Source of the DNA: Bacteroidota bacterium
GTDB lineage: Bacteria; Bacteroidota; Ignavibacteria; Palsa-1295
Length of the DNA: 64,000 bases
NCBI GenBank assembly: GCA_021324735.1
Contig: JAJPIO010000007.1
Location: 186,001-250,000 of the forward strand
Reading direction: 5' to 3'
Positions 45,236 to 54,900 of the stretch are shown here, piece by piece (positions within the stretch are counted from its first letter, which is position 1; every line of letters begins with the position of its first letter). The notes below the pieces were generated by a model. It saw only the letters and a program-made list of their open reading frames with translations. It did no database searches and was not told the origin of the DNA. Position numbers and translations under genes: made by a program.

Positions 45236-48200
45236 ATGCAATTAACCCCTTCACAAGCAAAAGCCCTCAGTACAGAGCGGCATTTAGCTATTTTGGCTAA
45301 TGCTGGCTCTGGTAAGACGCGCGTGCTTGTAGAACGGTATATCAATCTTTTTGAGCGATACGTTGGCCTCGCAACGAAAAATGTAGTCGCTATTACCTTT
45401 ACTGAGAATGCGGCAAGTGAACTCCGTTCGCGTATTCTGAAAGAAGTCACCGAACGCTTAAAGGACACACCCGATCGAGAAGTGCGAATGCGTCTTCGGC
45501 ACCTTCGCGATTCTCTTCCAAACGCGTTCATCGGGACCATCCATGGATTTGCCTCACGCATCTTGCGTGCGTATCCGGTTGAAGCAAATGTCGATGCAGC
45601 CTTTGGCATTTTAAGCGGAGCGGATCAGCGCCTTATGATCGAGGATGCGATCGGCACCGTCTTTTATTCAACCTTAGAGGAAGCATATGAAAAAGAGAAC
45701 TCCGAAGTCCTGACTCTTTTTCGAACGCTCGGTCGTCATGCCATTACCGAACTCGTTCGCGCGCTTCTTTCAAATCGAGCGAGGACCGATCGTATCCAAA
45801 GAGATCTTTTGTCGAAAAGTGATACCGAGATCATTCAATCCTGGCGTTACGAGATAGAGCGTTCGCTTCAGTTTATTTCCACTTCCTGGGTTCGTTCGCT
45901 CCTCTTCGAAATAAAGAGCAATCTTAAAACCGGGATAAAAGGGCAAGAAGTGTTGCCTCTTTTTGAGGAATACGTGAGTGCCGACTCTTTCCTTGATCGT
46001 GCTCGTACATTCTATGCGCTGTGCGACAAACTCATTACCGAAAAAGGTACCCTTCATTCACAACGTGTTAATCTGGATGAACTTTCCGATGACCTAAAAC
46101 CGGCGATCTCTGTCTTTATCAAGCAATTCAATACACTTTGCCCGCTCCTTGAGAATATACCTGCAAGCGAAGAAGAATTCTTACATTATCATCAGCAGTA
46201 TCTCAACTTTCTTCGATCGGTATTTAGCCTGTACCATGAGGTCTTAAATGAGTATGAAACCACAAAGGCAGAATTCGGTCTTCTCGATTTTGACGATCTG
46301 ATATTCAAACTTCGGAAATTGCTCGAACAATCGGAAGTGCGAGACGAGTTAACCCGCGAGTTCCGATTCATCATGATCGATGAGTATCAGGATACGGATG
46401 AAAGTCAATTCGAATTAGCAAAGCTCCTCACTAAAAATTTCGCTATTGAGAATAATCTTGCGGTTGTAGGCGATCCTAAACAGGCGATCTATACATTTCG
46501 CAATGCGGACGCCGGAGTCTTTCGCCAAACGATGGATGCGATCGTATCGCAATCACTTACGGAAACGGCGTTAAAAGAATCGATCACACTCGAGCTTAGC
46601 GAAGAAAACGAGCGAGGCCCTATTAGACTGAACGAGACCTTCCGCATGACAGCCACTCCACTGGCTGCAATCAATCGACTTTTTCGAACGGTCATGCAAC
46701 AAGCGGAGACAACGTTCGGCATTGAACCAATAGACTACTCCGATTTAGTACACGGCCGACCCGCTCGTTTAAATGGCCGGATCGAATGGATCTGTCCGGA
46801 TGCGCCAAAGCGAACTCGGAATACGAATGTTGATGAGGACGGAGAATCCTCATTAGAAGAAGATACCAGTGAATCGGCACTAATTGCTCGGAAAATAAAA
46901 AGTATTATTCAGGATACAACGTATGAGGTTGAGGATAAAGAGGGATTGCGCCGGGCCCGTCTTAATGACATCGCCGTTCTCCTTCGTTCTCGTACCAACT
47001 TATGGATGCTCGAGCGGGCCTTACGCCGTGAGAACATCCCTTATATTGTTTCCAAGGGCGCTGGCTTTTATGAACAGCAAGAGATCGTCGATATTACAAG
47101 TTATCTAAACTTTCTTATATCACCTACCGATGATATTGCATTAGCCGCTATTCTTCGTTCTCCTTTTTTTGCGGTGAGCGACGTCCAGCTATTCCAGATC
47201 GCAAGTTATAAGGCTGGGAGACGCCACTCTCTTGAAGATCCATGGAGCCTTTGGAAGCAGTTTCGAGACTACGTATTTCAGAACGATGTTCCACATTTAC
47301 AGCGAGTAGCAAAACAGCTCGATGAAAATCTTGCGCTTACTGGTAGAACCAGCACCTCATTCCTCATCGAGAAAATATATGCGGAAACAGGCATCTTTGC
47401 TACACTGAAGGCTGGACCTCAAGCGGCACAAAAAGCAGCGAATCTGGATAAATTTTTGTCTCAGGCCCGTGCTTCCGACGCAGGTGGATTCGCTGGTATC
47501 TTCGATTTTGTCGAACGTATCAAATACCTGGTCGAAACAGAAGAACAGGAATCGCAAGCGGAAGCGGTATTAGCGAATGACACTCTGGGTGCCGTTAATA
47601 TTATGACGGTCCATGCTGCAAAAGGACTCGAATTTCCAATTGTGATTCTTCCCTATTTGCAAAAGAAGTTTAAAGTTGACCATCAACGAATACTCGACAA
47701 AGAACTTGGTCTTCAAATTACATTTCCGGAGCGCGAGCAAAAACCACTTATAGCAGAGCTTATTCGATTACGAGCCAAAGAGCGGACCATTGCCGAGGAA
47801 CAGAGAGTATTTTATGTCGCTGCAACGCGTGCGCGCGATCATCTTATCTTCTCGTGTGCCCTTTCCGAAACACCCAGCACCGACTCATGGCTTAACTGGG
47901 CTGCCGAAGCGTTCGGACTTTCAGCGACACAGGAATCGATCAATATTACAGAAACCATATCCCGATACAATAACGAAACAAGGCTCACCCACACCGAGCA
48001 GGTCTCGTTCTCGATCCCGCTGATCCGCAAGGAATCGGATATCATCGTAAACGAAGCCGCTGTGAAACAAGAGGCGGCGGCTGAATCTTTACCAAATCAC
48101 TTTTTCTCGATCGAGCCACCGGGCTCGGATGATAAATTTAGTGCCACGCAACTACTGCGATTTAAAGATTGTCCGACTGAGCACTATCTTACCTATGTGT

Positions 48201-48979
48201 TAAGGCTCCCTAAAATGGAGAGCGATGATGACACGGATGATACTAAGAATGCCGATCATCTTTTAGGGTTGTCGGACCGACCAAAAGCCATCACAACCGC
48301 CGATCAACTTGGGAGCATCGTACATGCATTATTCGATCGAATCCAATACGTTGCACCCAATGGTGCGCTCGATGATGCGAAATTGGAAACTGAATTTCAA
48401 ACTATACTCGCTTCACAGGAAATTAGATCGAGCGCAGAAATAAAATCGTTACGAACGAAGGTCAGGAAGCACCTATCAACCTTTCTTGCCTCTAACATAT
48501 CTAAAGAGGCTCTCACTGCAACCGATGCACGGTCCGAATTCCAGCTTCAGACTTTATTACCGAGCGGCGATTCATTGTTCGGCATTATTGACCGCCTTTA
48601 CAAGGATAAGACCGACACTTGGGTCATTCTCGACTACAAGACCGAATCGACTTCCAATAAAGAACGCCTTGCCAGCAAAATCGAGCGGTATAAATTTCAA
48701 TTAGGGTTTTATGCCTATCTCGTTCACCTCCTCGATTCGCACGCCGGTAAAATTCGTACGATTCTCTTCTTTACTGATTCCGGCGAATCGAAAGAATTTA
48801 TCTTCGGCCCAACGGATTTCAACGCGCTCGAAGGAGATTATCATTCGATGATCGAACAAATACATGTAAATCAGAATATCGCTGACCTTCGGCTTCTTAC
48901 ACGTAACGAAAGCCGATGTTCCGAATGCGGCTATTTTAACTCTGAAAGGAAAAGCTGCATCGTCCTGACTGCCAGTTGA
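45236..48979 (+). CDS. UvrD/AddA-type helicase-nuclease with four-cysteine signature
   Basis: 1,247 residues. SF1A helicase motifs: Walker A NAGSGKT at 22-28, VVAITFTENAASELRSRI, DFDDLIFKL, DEYQDTDESQFELAKLL, VVGDPKQAIYTFRNAD, then the C-terminal helicase part with IMTVHAAKGLEFPIVI and RVFYVAATRARDHL. A RecB-family nuclease domain is at the end (FGIIDRLYKDKTDTWVILDYKTE). Cys979 (FKDCPTEHYL) precedes the nuclease and Cys1228, Cys1231 and Cys1241 follow, the arrangement of an Fe-S-stapled AddB/Cas4-type nuclease. It processes double-strand breaks or similar ends. No AddB partner is adjacent. Start ATG has GGAGA upstream. Confidence 0.9.
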   Translation: MQLTPSQAKALSTERHLAILANAGSGKTRVLVERYINLFERYVGLATKNVVAITFTENAASELRSRILKEVTERLKDTPDREVRMRLRHLRDSLPNAFIGTIHGFASRILRAYPVEANVDAAFGILSGADQRLMIEDAIGTVFYSTLEEAYEKENSEVLTLFRTLGRHAITELVRALLSNRARTDRIQRDLLSKSDTEIIQSWRYEIERSLQFISTSWVRSLLFEIKSNLKTGIKGQEVLPLFEEYVSADSFLDRARTFYALCDKLITEKGTLHSQRVNLDELSDDLKPAISVFIKQFNTLCPLLENIPASEEEFLHYHQQYLNFLRSVFSLYHEVLNEYETTKAEFGLLDFDDLIFKLRKLLEQSEVRDELTREFRFIMIDEYQDTDESQFELAKLLTKNFAIENNLAVVGDPKQAIYTFRNADAGVFRQTMDAIVSQSLTETALKESITLELSEENERGPIRLNETFRMTATPLAAINRLFRTVMQQAETTFGIEPIDYSDLVHGRPARLNGRIEWICPDAPKRTRNTNVDEDGESSLEEDTSESALIARKIKSIIQDTTYEVEDKEGLRRARLNDIAVLLRSRTNLWMLERALRRENIPYIVSKGAGFYEQQEIVDITSYLNFLISPTDDIALAAILRSPFFAVSDVQLFQIASYKAGRRHSLEDPWSLWKQFRDYVFQNDVPHLQRVAKQLDENLALTGRTSTSFLIEKIYAETGIFATLKAGPQAAQKAANLDKFLSQARASDAGGFAGIFDFVERIKYLVETEEQESQAEAVLANDTLGAVNIMTVHAAKGLEFPIVILPYLQKKFKVDHQRILDKELGLQITFPEREQKPLIAELIRLRAKERTIAEEQRVFYVAATRARDHLIFSCALSETPSTDSWLNWAAEAFGLSATQESINITETISRYNNETRLTHTEQVSFSIPLIRKESDIIVNEAAVKQEAAAESLPNHFFSIEPPGSDDKFSATQLLRFKDCPTEHYLTYVLRLPKMESDDDTDDTKNADHLLGLSDRPKAITTADQLGSIVHALFDRIQYVAPNGALDDAKLETEFQTILASQEIRSSAEIKSLRTKVRKHLSTFLASNISKEALTATDARSEFQLQTLLPSGDSLFGIIDRLYKDKTDTWVILDYKTESTSNKERLASKIERYKFQLGFYAYLVHLLDSHAGKIRTILFFTDSGESKEFIFGPTDFNALEGDYHSMIEQIHVNQNIADLRLLTRNESRCSECGYFNSERKSCIVLTAS

Positions 48980-49708
48980 TCAGAAGCCGATCGAAATACC
49001 AGCCAGATACCCCAGTTCATTTACTGCTCGCAATCCTGGACCATTATAAGCAGTACCTCCCGAAGAAACAGGACCAATCGCAGGAAAGCCCCAATAGCGT
49101 CCTTCCAGCATCAAACTTATTTCATACTTTGGCGTCACAACGATGGCGTACTTCGCGCGAATGAATACGCTGATGAGCAACGCATCCCATACTGCTGCAG
49201 AAGAAAAATTCGATACGTTACCGCTGGTATCTCTTACTTCGGCACTCGCATCGCCGAGCCCATAACCGAGACCCAATCCTCCTGCCAATCGAAAGCCATT
49301 TTCACTAATGAGAGTACGGACCGTTTCGAGACCGATCGTCGTCATTTCGAGTGACTCATTGACCGTCGCCGGAAAGCTGTGCGAGGAGCCGTTGAAGCCT
49401 TGATTCGTCCACATCCCGGACCATTCACGCGTTTCGCCTACATGCTCAGCAAAGATCGCAAGCGACTGCACCCCATTTGATTCAAAGCTATAATAAAGGT
49501 GCTCGATCGTCGGATTGGTAAAGAAGCCGCGATTTATATTATCGGAAGAACCGAGCGGCATCTGACCATTCACCGCGAGCCAGAATCCTGCCTCATGAGG
49601 CATATTTTGAGCTACGGCTGTAGAGAATGTGGAATGAAGAGAGAAGAATGCCAACAGGCAAACAACGATCCACTTACAATTCCCCATTCTCCACGTTACG
49701 CTCTCCAC
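48980..49708 (-). CDS. Putative outer-membrane protein with repeat-flanked signal peptide
   Basis: 242 residues from the GTG at 49708; the ATG at 49687 (MGNCKWIVVC) gives a shorter start and may be the real one. The signal core is flanked by repeat DNA: the 5' codons lie in a CTCCACG-type heptamer block and FSLHSTFST in another. The mature part has beta-strand character and an SIGF terminus, as in OMPs. No family name. It begins two bases after the sdhA stop, so it may be read through from sdhA, and it is convergent with the helicase-nuclease with no gap. Confidence 0.55.
   Translation of the reverse strand: MESVTWRMGNCKWIVVCLLAFFSLHSTFSTAVAQNMPHEAGFWLAVNGQMPLGSSDNINRGFFTNPTIEHLYYSFESNGVQSLAIFAEHVGETREWSGMWTNQGFNGSSHSFPATVNESLEMTTIGLETVRTLISENGFRLAGGLGLGYGLGDASAEVRDTSGNVSNFSSAAVWDALLISVFIRAKYAIVVTPKYEISLMLEGRYWGFPAIGPVSSGGTAYNGPGLRAVNELGYLAGISIGF
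49623..49650. repeat. Heptamer-phased repeat, inner arm (copy f)
   Basis: Units GAGAATG, TGGAATG, AAGAGAG and AAGAATG in 7-base phase, encoding part of the signal-peptide end on the minus strand. Complementary in type to the block at 49682. Confidence 0.7.
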
Positions 49709-49709
49709 G
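49682..49709. repeat. Heptamer-phased repeat, outer arm (copy f)
   Basis: Units CCCCATT, CTCCACG, TTACGCT and CTCCACG in phase. It spans the start codon(s) of the outer-membrane protein gene and abuts the sdhA stop. Confidence 0.75.
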
Positions 49710-49710
49710 C

Positions 49711-51471
49711 TTAGTATACGCGTTTTTTCGGCTTATACTTCGTTACCGATACCGGACGATAATCGATCTTCGGTGCGGCCTCACCATTGTTCCAGGCGAA
49801 GGTATGCTTCATCCAATTCTGATCGTCGCGCTCGGGGAAGTCTTCACGAGAATGGCCGCCACGGGATTCGTTACGATTAAGCGCGCAGGCGACGACCACT
49901 TTCGCGGTATCGAGCAGGTTACCGAGTTCGATCGCCTCCAGTAGATCGGTGTTGAACTGCAAGCCTTTATCGTCGATGACGACATTCTTATATTGCTGGC
50001 GCAATTTTTCGATACGATTAGCCGCTTTCTGCAGACCCTTAGCATCGCGGAAGATACCGCACTCGTCCATCATGATCTGCTGAAGTTCGGTACGGATCGG
50101 TGCAGGTTTTTCGCCACTCTGGCGAAACTTGATCTCGGCAACTTTCGCCTTCGTCCACTCGCCAGCATCCGCCTTTAACTTCGGCAGTTCTGCACCGGAT
50201 TTCAAGAATTCCGTAATTGCTTTACCACCGCGACGACCGAACACAATAAGATCGAGCAGCGAATTGGTACCAAGGCGATTTGCACCATGGACGCTTACGC
50301 AAGCGCATTCGCCAGCGGCATAGAAGCCACGAACAATACCATCCTTATTATCGAGGCGAACGCGGCCATCGACATCCGTTGGGATTCCACCCATCGCATA
50401 GTGCGCTGTTGGCTGGATCGGCACGCCTTCTTTCGTTGGCTCGACCCCAAGATAGGTACGCGCGAACCCTGTGATCTCCGGAAGCTTCTCATTGATGATC
50501 TTCGCATCGAGATGCGTCAGATCGAGATTGACGTAAGAAGTGCCATCCGAACCTTGAATGCCGCGGCCTTCACGAATCTCCTGAATGATAGCGCGTGATA
50601 CCATATCGCGAGGTGCGAGATCTTTAACCGTCGGGGCGTAACGCTCCATAAAGCGCTCGCCGCTCTTGTTGCGAAGGATACCACCTTCACCACGGGCCGC
50701 CTCGGATACCAGAATACCGAGCTTCCATAATCCCGTGGGATGGAATTGCATGAACTCCATATCCTCGAGTGGAAGGCCGGCATTGTATGCCATCATAAAA
50801 CCATCGCCAGTACCAACGTGCGCATTCGACGTGATACGCCAGATGCGGCCATCACCGCCGGTGGCGAACATTACCGCCTTCGCATGGAAGGTGTGAATTT
50901 CGCCGGTGAGAATTTCTATTGCGACGACCCCCGAGCAAACGCCATTCTCAACGAGCAGCTCCGTCACAAAATATTCGCTAAAGAAGCGGACGTTATTCTT
51001 AATGCAATTCTCGTAAAGCGTGTGAAGCATTACGAGGCCGGTACGATCAGCAGAATAGCAAGCACGCATAACTGCCACTCGCTTGGAATCAGGATCGTCT
51101 GGATCCAAGGGACGAGTATGCCCGCCGAAACGTCGCTGGGCGATCTTGCCTTCATCGGTACGCGAGAACGGCATGCCCATGTGCTCTAACTCGACAATGG
51201 CACGAGGCGCATCGTTACACATCACTTCGATCGCGTCCTGGTCACCGAGGTAATCCGAGCCTTTAACGGTATCGAACGCATGCCACTCCGGATTATCCTC
51301 CTCGAGATTTCCGAGTGCCGCGCACACGCCGCCCTGCGCTGCACCGGTGTGAGAACGAAGCGGATGCACTTTAGTCAGCACCGCACAGGAGTAACCGGAA
51401 GGAATTTCAACGGCGGCCCGAAGTCCCGCGCCGCCCGCGCCTACGATAATTACGTCGAATTGATGTACCAT
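49711..51471 (-). CDS. sdhA: Succinate dehydrogenase flavoprotein subunit
   Basis: 586-residue FAD subunit of complex II, oxidising succinate to fumarate. The N-terminal Rossmann motif IIVGAGGAGLRAAV is followed by His41 in RSHTGAAQGG, the covalent FAD attachment site. Substrate and FAD residues lie in GGHTRPLDPDDPDSKR, TGGDGRIWRITSNAH, MEFMQFHPTGLW and HGANRLGTNSLLDLIVFG. The C-terminus has the Arg/His-rich ESRGGHSREDFPERDD motif. The gene starts after a 5' hairpin and a possible promoter. Neither sdhB nor sdhC is adjacent: the next gene is an outer-membrane protein, and no sdhB is found in the window. Confidence 0.97.
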   Translation of the reverse strand: MVHQFDVIIVGAGGAGLRAAVEIPSGYSCAVLTKVHPLRSHTGAAQGGVCAALGNLEEDNPEWHAFDTVKGSDYLGDQDAIEVMCNDAPRAIVELEHMGMPFSRTDEGKIAQRRFGGHTRPLDPDDPDSKRVAVMRACYSADRTGLVMLHTLYENCIKNNVRFFSEYFVTELLVENGVCSGVVAIEILTGEIHTFHAKAVMFATGGDGRIWRITSNAHVGTGDGFMMAYNAGLPLEDMEFMQFHPTGLWKLGILVSEAARGEGGILRNKSGERFMERYAPTVKDLAPRDMVSRAIIQEIREGRGIQGSDGTSYVNLDLTHLDAKIINEKLPEITGFARTYLGVEPTKEGVPIQPTAHYAMGGIPTDVDGRVRLDNKDGIVRGFYAAGECACVSVHGANRLGTNSLLDLIVFGRRGGKAITEFLKSGAELPKLKADAGEWTKAKVAEIKFRQSGEKPAPIRTELQQIMMDECGIFRDAKGLQKAANRIEKLRQQYKNVVIDDKGLQFNTDLLEAIELGNLLDTAKVVVACALNRNESRGGHSREDFPERDDQNWMKHTFAWNNGEAAPKIDYRPVSVTKYKPKKRVY

Positions 51472-51503
51472 TGATCTACTTTACAAGGCCCTTACAAACA
51501 AAC

Positions 51504-51522
51504 GGAGCAGCGTTGCTGCTCC
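51504..51522 (-). promoter_or_regulatory. Perfect hairpin in the sdhA leader
   Basis: GGAGCAGC and GCTGCTCC form a perfect 8-bp stem with a 3-base loop, about 33 bases before the ATG on the minus strand. It could affect initiation. Confidence 0.6.
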
Positions 51523-51547
51523 TCAGGGAGAACAGATTTTATCCTTG

Positions 51548-51555
51548 CAAAAATA
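51548..51555 (-). promoter_or_regulatory. Possible -7 promoter element for sdhA
   Basis: Read on the minus strand the bases are TATTTTTG, matching TAnnTTTG. No good -33 element at the expected spacing. Confidence 0.4.
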
Positions 51556-51570
51556 CGAATATTGCAAACG

Positions 51571-51598
51571 AGAGTGGAGAATGGCGAGTAGAGAACGC
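51571..51598. repeat. Heptamer-phased repeat (copy g)
   Basis: Units AGAGTGG, AGAATGG, CGAGTAG and AGAACGC in 7-base phase in the region upstream of sdhA. Confidence 0.7.
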
Positions 51599-51928
51599 CG
51601 ATCGCTTTGGTACCACCTCGGCCGTGCACAATACGAACACTGTTATTTGCCGCTTCTAATCTCTGTAGCATTTTCTGTGTTTGTTCGTTTAATTTTAATC
51701 AAATGTTCATTATAATTAATCAAATTGATGCATATTCGCCAAAAACTATTTCAATGAGCTGGAAAATTCATAATAAGAGTCCGGCTACACGCTCGGAAGC
51801 ATAGGTGCTTATTAAAGCACTATTGAACCAGAGCACAACACATGGGGCACCTAACGCGGAGTTCCAGGCTTTCGTAAATTAGTGTCTGCGGCAAGCGAAG
51901 TGACCGCGCAATTTGGAGGAGTCCCTCT
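51599..51928. other. Intergenic region upstream of the 1,088-residue cargo gene
   Basis: AT-rich, no gene. A short palindrome GTGCTT-ATTA-AAGCAC lies at 51805-51820. GGAGGA at 51915-51920 is the Shine-Dalgarno site for the ATG at 51929. I see no promoter match I trust. Confidence 0.45.
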
Positions 51929-54900
51929 ATGTCACATAACCGTCTCGTCTGGTCCGGTTCAGTCCTATTCACTACCATTGTGCTCATCACATGGTCATCA
52001 TCGATGTATGGCCAATGGACTAAAGTCGCTTCTAAACTTACGGGTCCACCAGCACAAGCAGGCTTTTATTCCGTCATCAAGTCTTTTCACAATGGCATTT
52101 GGGCTGGCGATGCTTCTTTATGGCACAGTACCGATCTGGGACTCACCTGGAAGCAATCGCTGCCCGCTTTTACTTCATGTGCTATCAGCGATGTTGATTT
52201 CTTCGACGATCAGAACGGTGCGGTCGCAATAGCCGGATCGCCAGCTAACGGCGGGATATACAAAACAACGGATGGCGGCGCTACATGGACACAGATTTCG
52301 AAATCAACGTGGGGCGGTTCGGTCTGTATGATCTCAGCACAGAATATAGCCTATGGAGATGCTAGTACATTCCGCACTTCCTCGGATGGTGGCACAACAT
52401 GGACAACGACACTTAGCGGTATCATAGGGATATTTTTAGCAAGGACTGGTAATAATATCGTCAGTATTTATTCTCCGCCGAGTTGGTTACCGCCACAACC
52501 TCCACATTTTTGTATTTCAGCCGATGGCGGTTTTACCTGGACAAATCTCGGGTTAGCGCCGATCGATACCTATAGTGCCTCGTTCGATTCCTGTAATGGT
52601 AACCGAGCCTTTTTAGCGAATGAAGAACGCCGATGGGACAATGGGCCATCAACGGTCCAGGTTACAACCGATGCCGGAAATAACTGGAGAACTGCTTATA
52701 GCGGCGGTACAGCGGCAACCTTGATCGCTGGAAGTATCGCCATCGGAAAACGGGCCGTGTTCTGCCCAACCATTTCAAGTGGCACCCTTCGGTCGCTCGA
52801 TCATGGCGCAACGTGGCAGCTTATCGGAGGTCCCAAAGCATATATCGATACACGTTCGATCACAGCATTGGATGATAATCTCCTGGTAGCGCTCGATACC
52901 GACGGCTCGATCTGGCGCACGACCAATAGCGGTGGAAGTTGGGTGTATCCTACGGTTGGTCAAACCAACTTTGAAGAAGCTGCGCTTTTTTCAAAGGATA
53001 CCGTCTCGATCTGTGATAGCTCGCTCTTACGCATCGCACATTTGGAAGAAGCGTTGTGCGAAACTGGTACTCCATCCAACGAGCAAATAAGCGGCCCAGA
53101 CGCAAAATACTTTAAGCTGGCGTCGGGGCTTCCAGGCAATCTTAACGGATTCGATTCGATCCGTGTCATTTTTACGCCCGACTCTAACAGAGAATACAAC
53201 GCACAGTATAGCGTCACCATAGGGGGACGAACGATCACGCTTGCACTTACGGGTTATGCAAGCGATCCCACGCGCCTCCTTTCGGTAGCGCCGGCTCGCC
53301 TTTCTCTCACCGACCTGGACCCTTGCCATTCCCTCGATACAGCAATCGTTGTTTTACACTCTCGATCGTGCTCGGCCTGGGGTATTAGTTCAATTCAAAT
53401 GCAAGGTGCAGACTCGGCAAGGTTTTCCGTCGTATCCGCTCCGAGTCTGTTGACCGGAGATGACTCGCTACGAATTGTATTTTCACCAGATACGAACCGA
53501 GCGTTTTCCGCATCGGTACGTATAACGTTAAGTGACGGAACGAGCAATCAAATACCGATCGACGCCCGTGTTAAAGCTCCAGGTGGCCTGCTTAGCACTC
53601 TTCCAAATCGACCATTCATTGCTGATACCGTCTCGACGTGTGATACCGGCATTTTGCGCTCGATTGCCATCATTGATTCTTTTTGCTTTCCACGCTCCAT
53701 TTTGAGTGCAACGATCGACGGTCCGGACATGAGTCGTTATCGTATGGTCGGTCATTCCAAGGACAGCATCATGGTCTCCTTCCGTCCTGATAGCGCCCGC
53801 GGTTTCACAGCTTTAATGCATGTGCTCCTAAGCGATGGTACGATGTACGATATTCCGCTTTATGGAAGCGGGCAAGTTGGGCGAGGCACACTAAGCCTAC
53901 AAGAGCCGATCTTAAATGCAGGGGCAATTCCCTTCTGCGGAAACGATACGATGATCTCAACATCGCTATTCAATAGCGGATGCGATACAATCGTCATTTC
54001 AGGCCTGCACATTATTGGGGATGGCTCATTTTCCCTTGCTGATGCTTCCGACTCCTTGTTAGCGCCAAACGCATCCGTAAACGTCAAAGTACTTTTTACG
54101 CCTTCTAAAAAAGGGCAACACTCTGCAAATCTTTCATTTCGCTCGCGCAACCTTCATATTACCAACTCCGAGCGTGATACGACCATCGGACTCGTGGGTT
54201 CGGGACTTGGTGGCTCCAAGCATTTAATGTGCTCGCTTGAATCTATCGATCTGGGCTCCATGCACGCATGCGAAGAGCGCGATACGACAATTATACTTAG
54301 TAACCCCGGGTGTGATAGCTTATGGGTTACGAGCGGAACATTCGATAATCCATGCTTTAGTAGTAGCACTGCGTATCCACTTTTAATTTTGCCGCATGAT
54401 TCAGCAAGAGTAACGGTACGGTTAGATACTTTGCACTCGAATGGCTCTCTGAATATCGCAGGGCTCTACACTGCCACGAGCGATTCTGGTACGATCTCTA
54501 TTCCGCTCCATATTAGTGTTATTCCTACTACGCAGCTTGCGCTATCGCTCGCTCACTCGGAGAGCGCAACAAGCGGTAAACTGGTGACTTTTCTCCTCCT
54601 ATTAAAAGGAAGAGACAAGTCGATGACTGACCTCTCATTCGATGTTACACATAATGACGACCTGCTCTCGCTTATTAATTCCAGCGGTCCTTCTCTTCTC
54701 GAGAGCAGCGGAACACCGGATTCTCAGATGCTGCACTATACTATCTCATCTCTTCCTGCAAGTGACACCATCGGCTCATTAACATTCAAGGTTTATCTTT
54801 CAAGATCGGCGGAGAGTCCCGTCTCTCTCTCGAATATCCATTTTGATAATTCGTTAGGCTTGCCATCCGATTGTATCGCATCGATCAGTGATTCCGGGAC

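Noticed and set aside
45157..45609. 150-codon open frame on the minus strand
   Set aside because: Overlaps the start of the helicase-nuclease gene antisense, with no recognisable motif.
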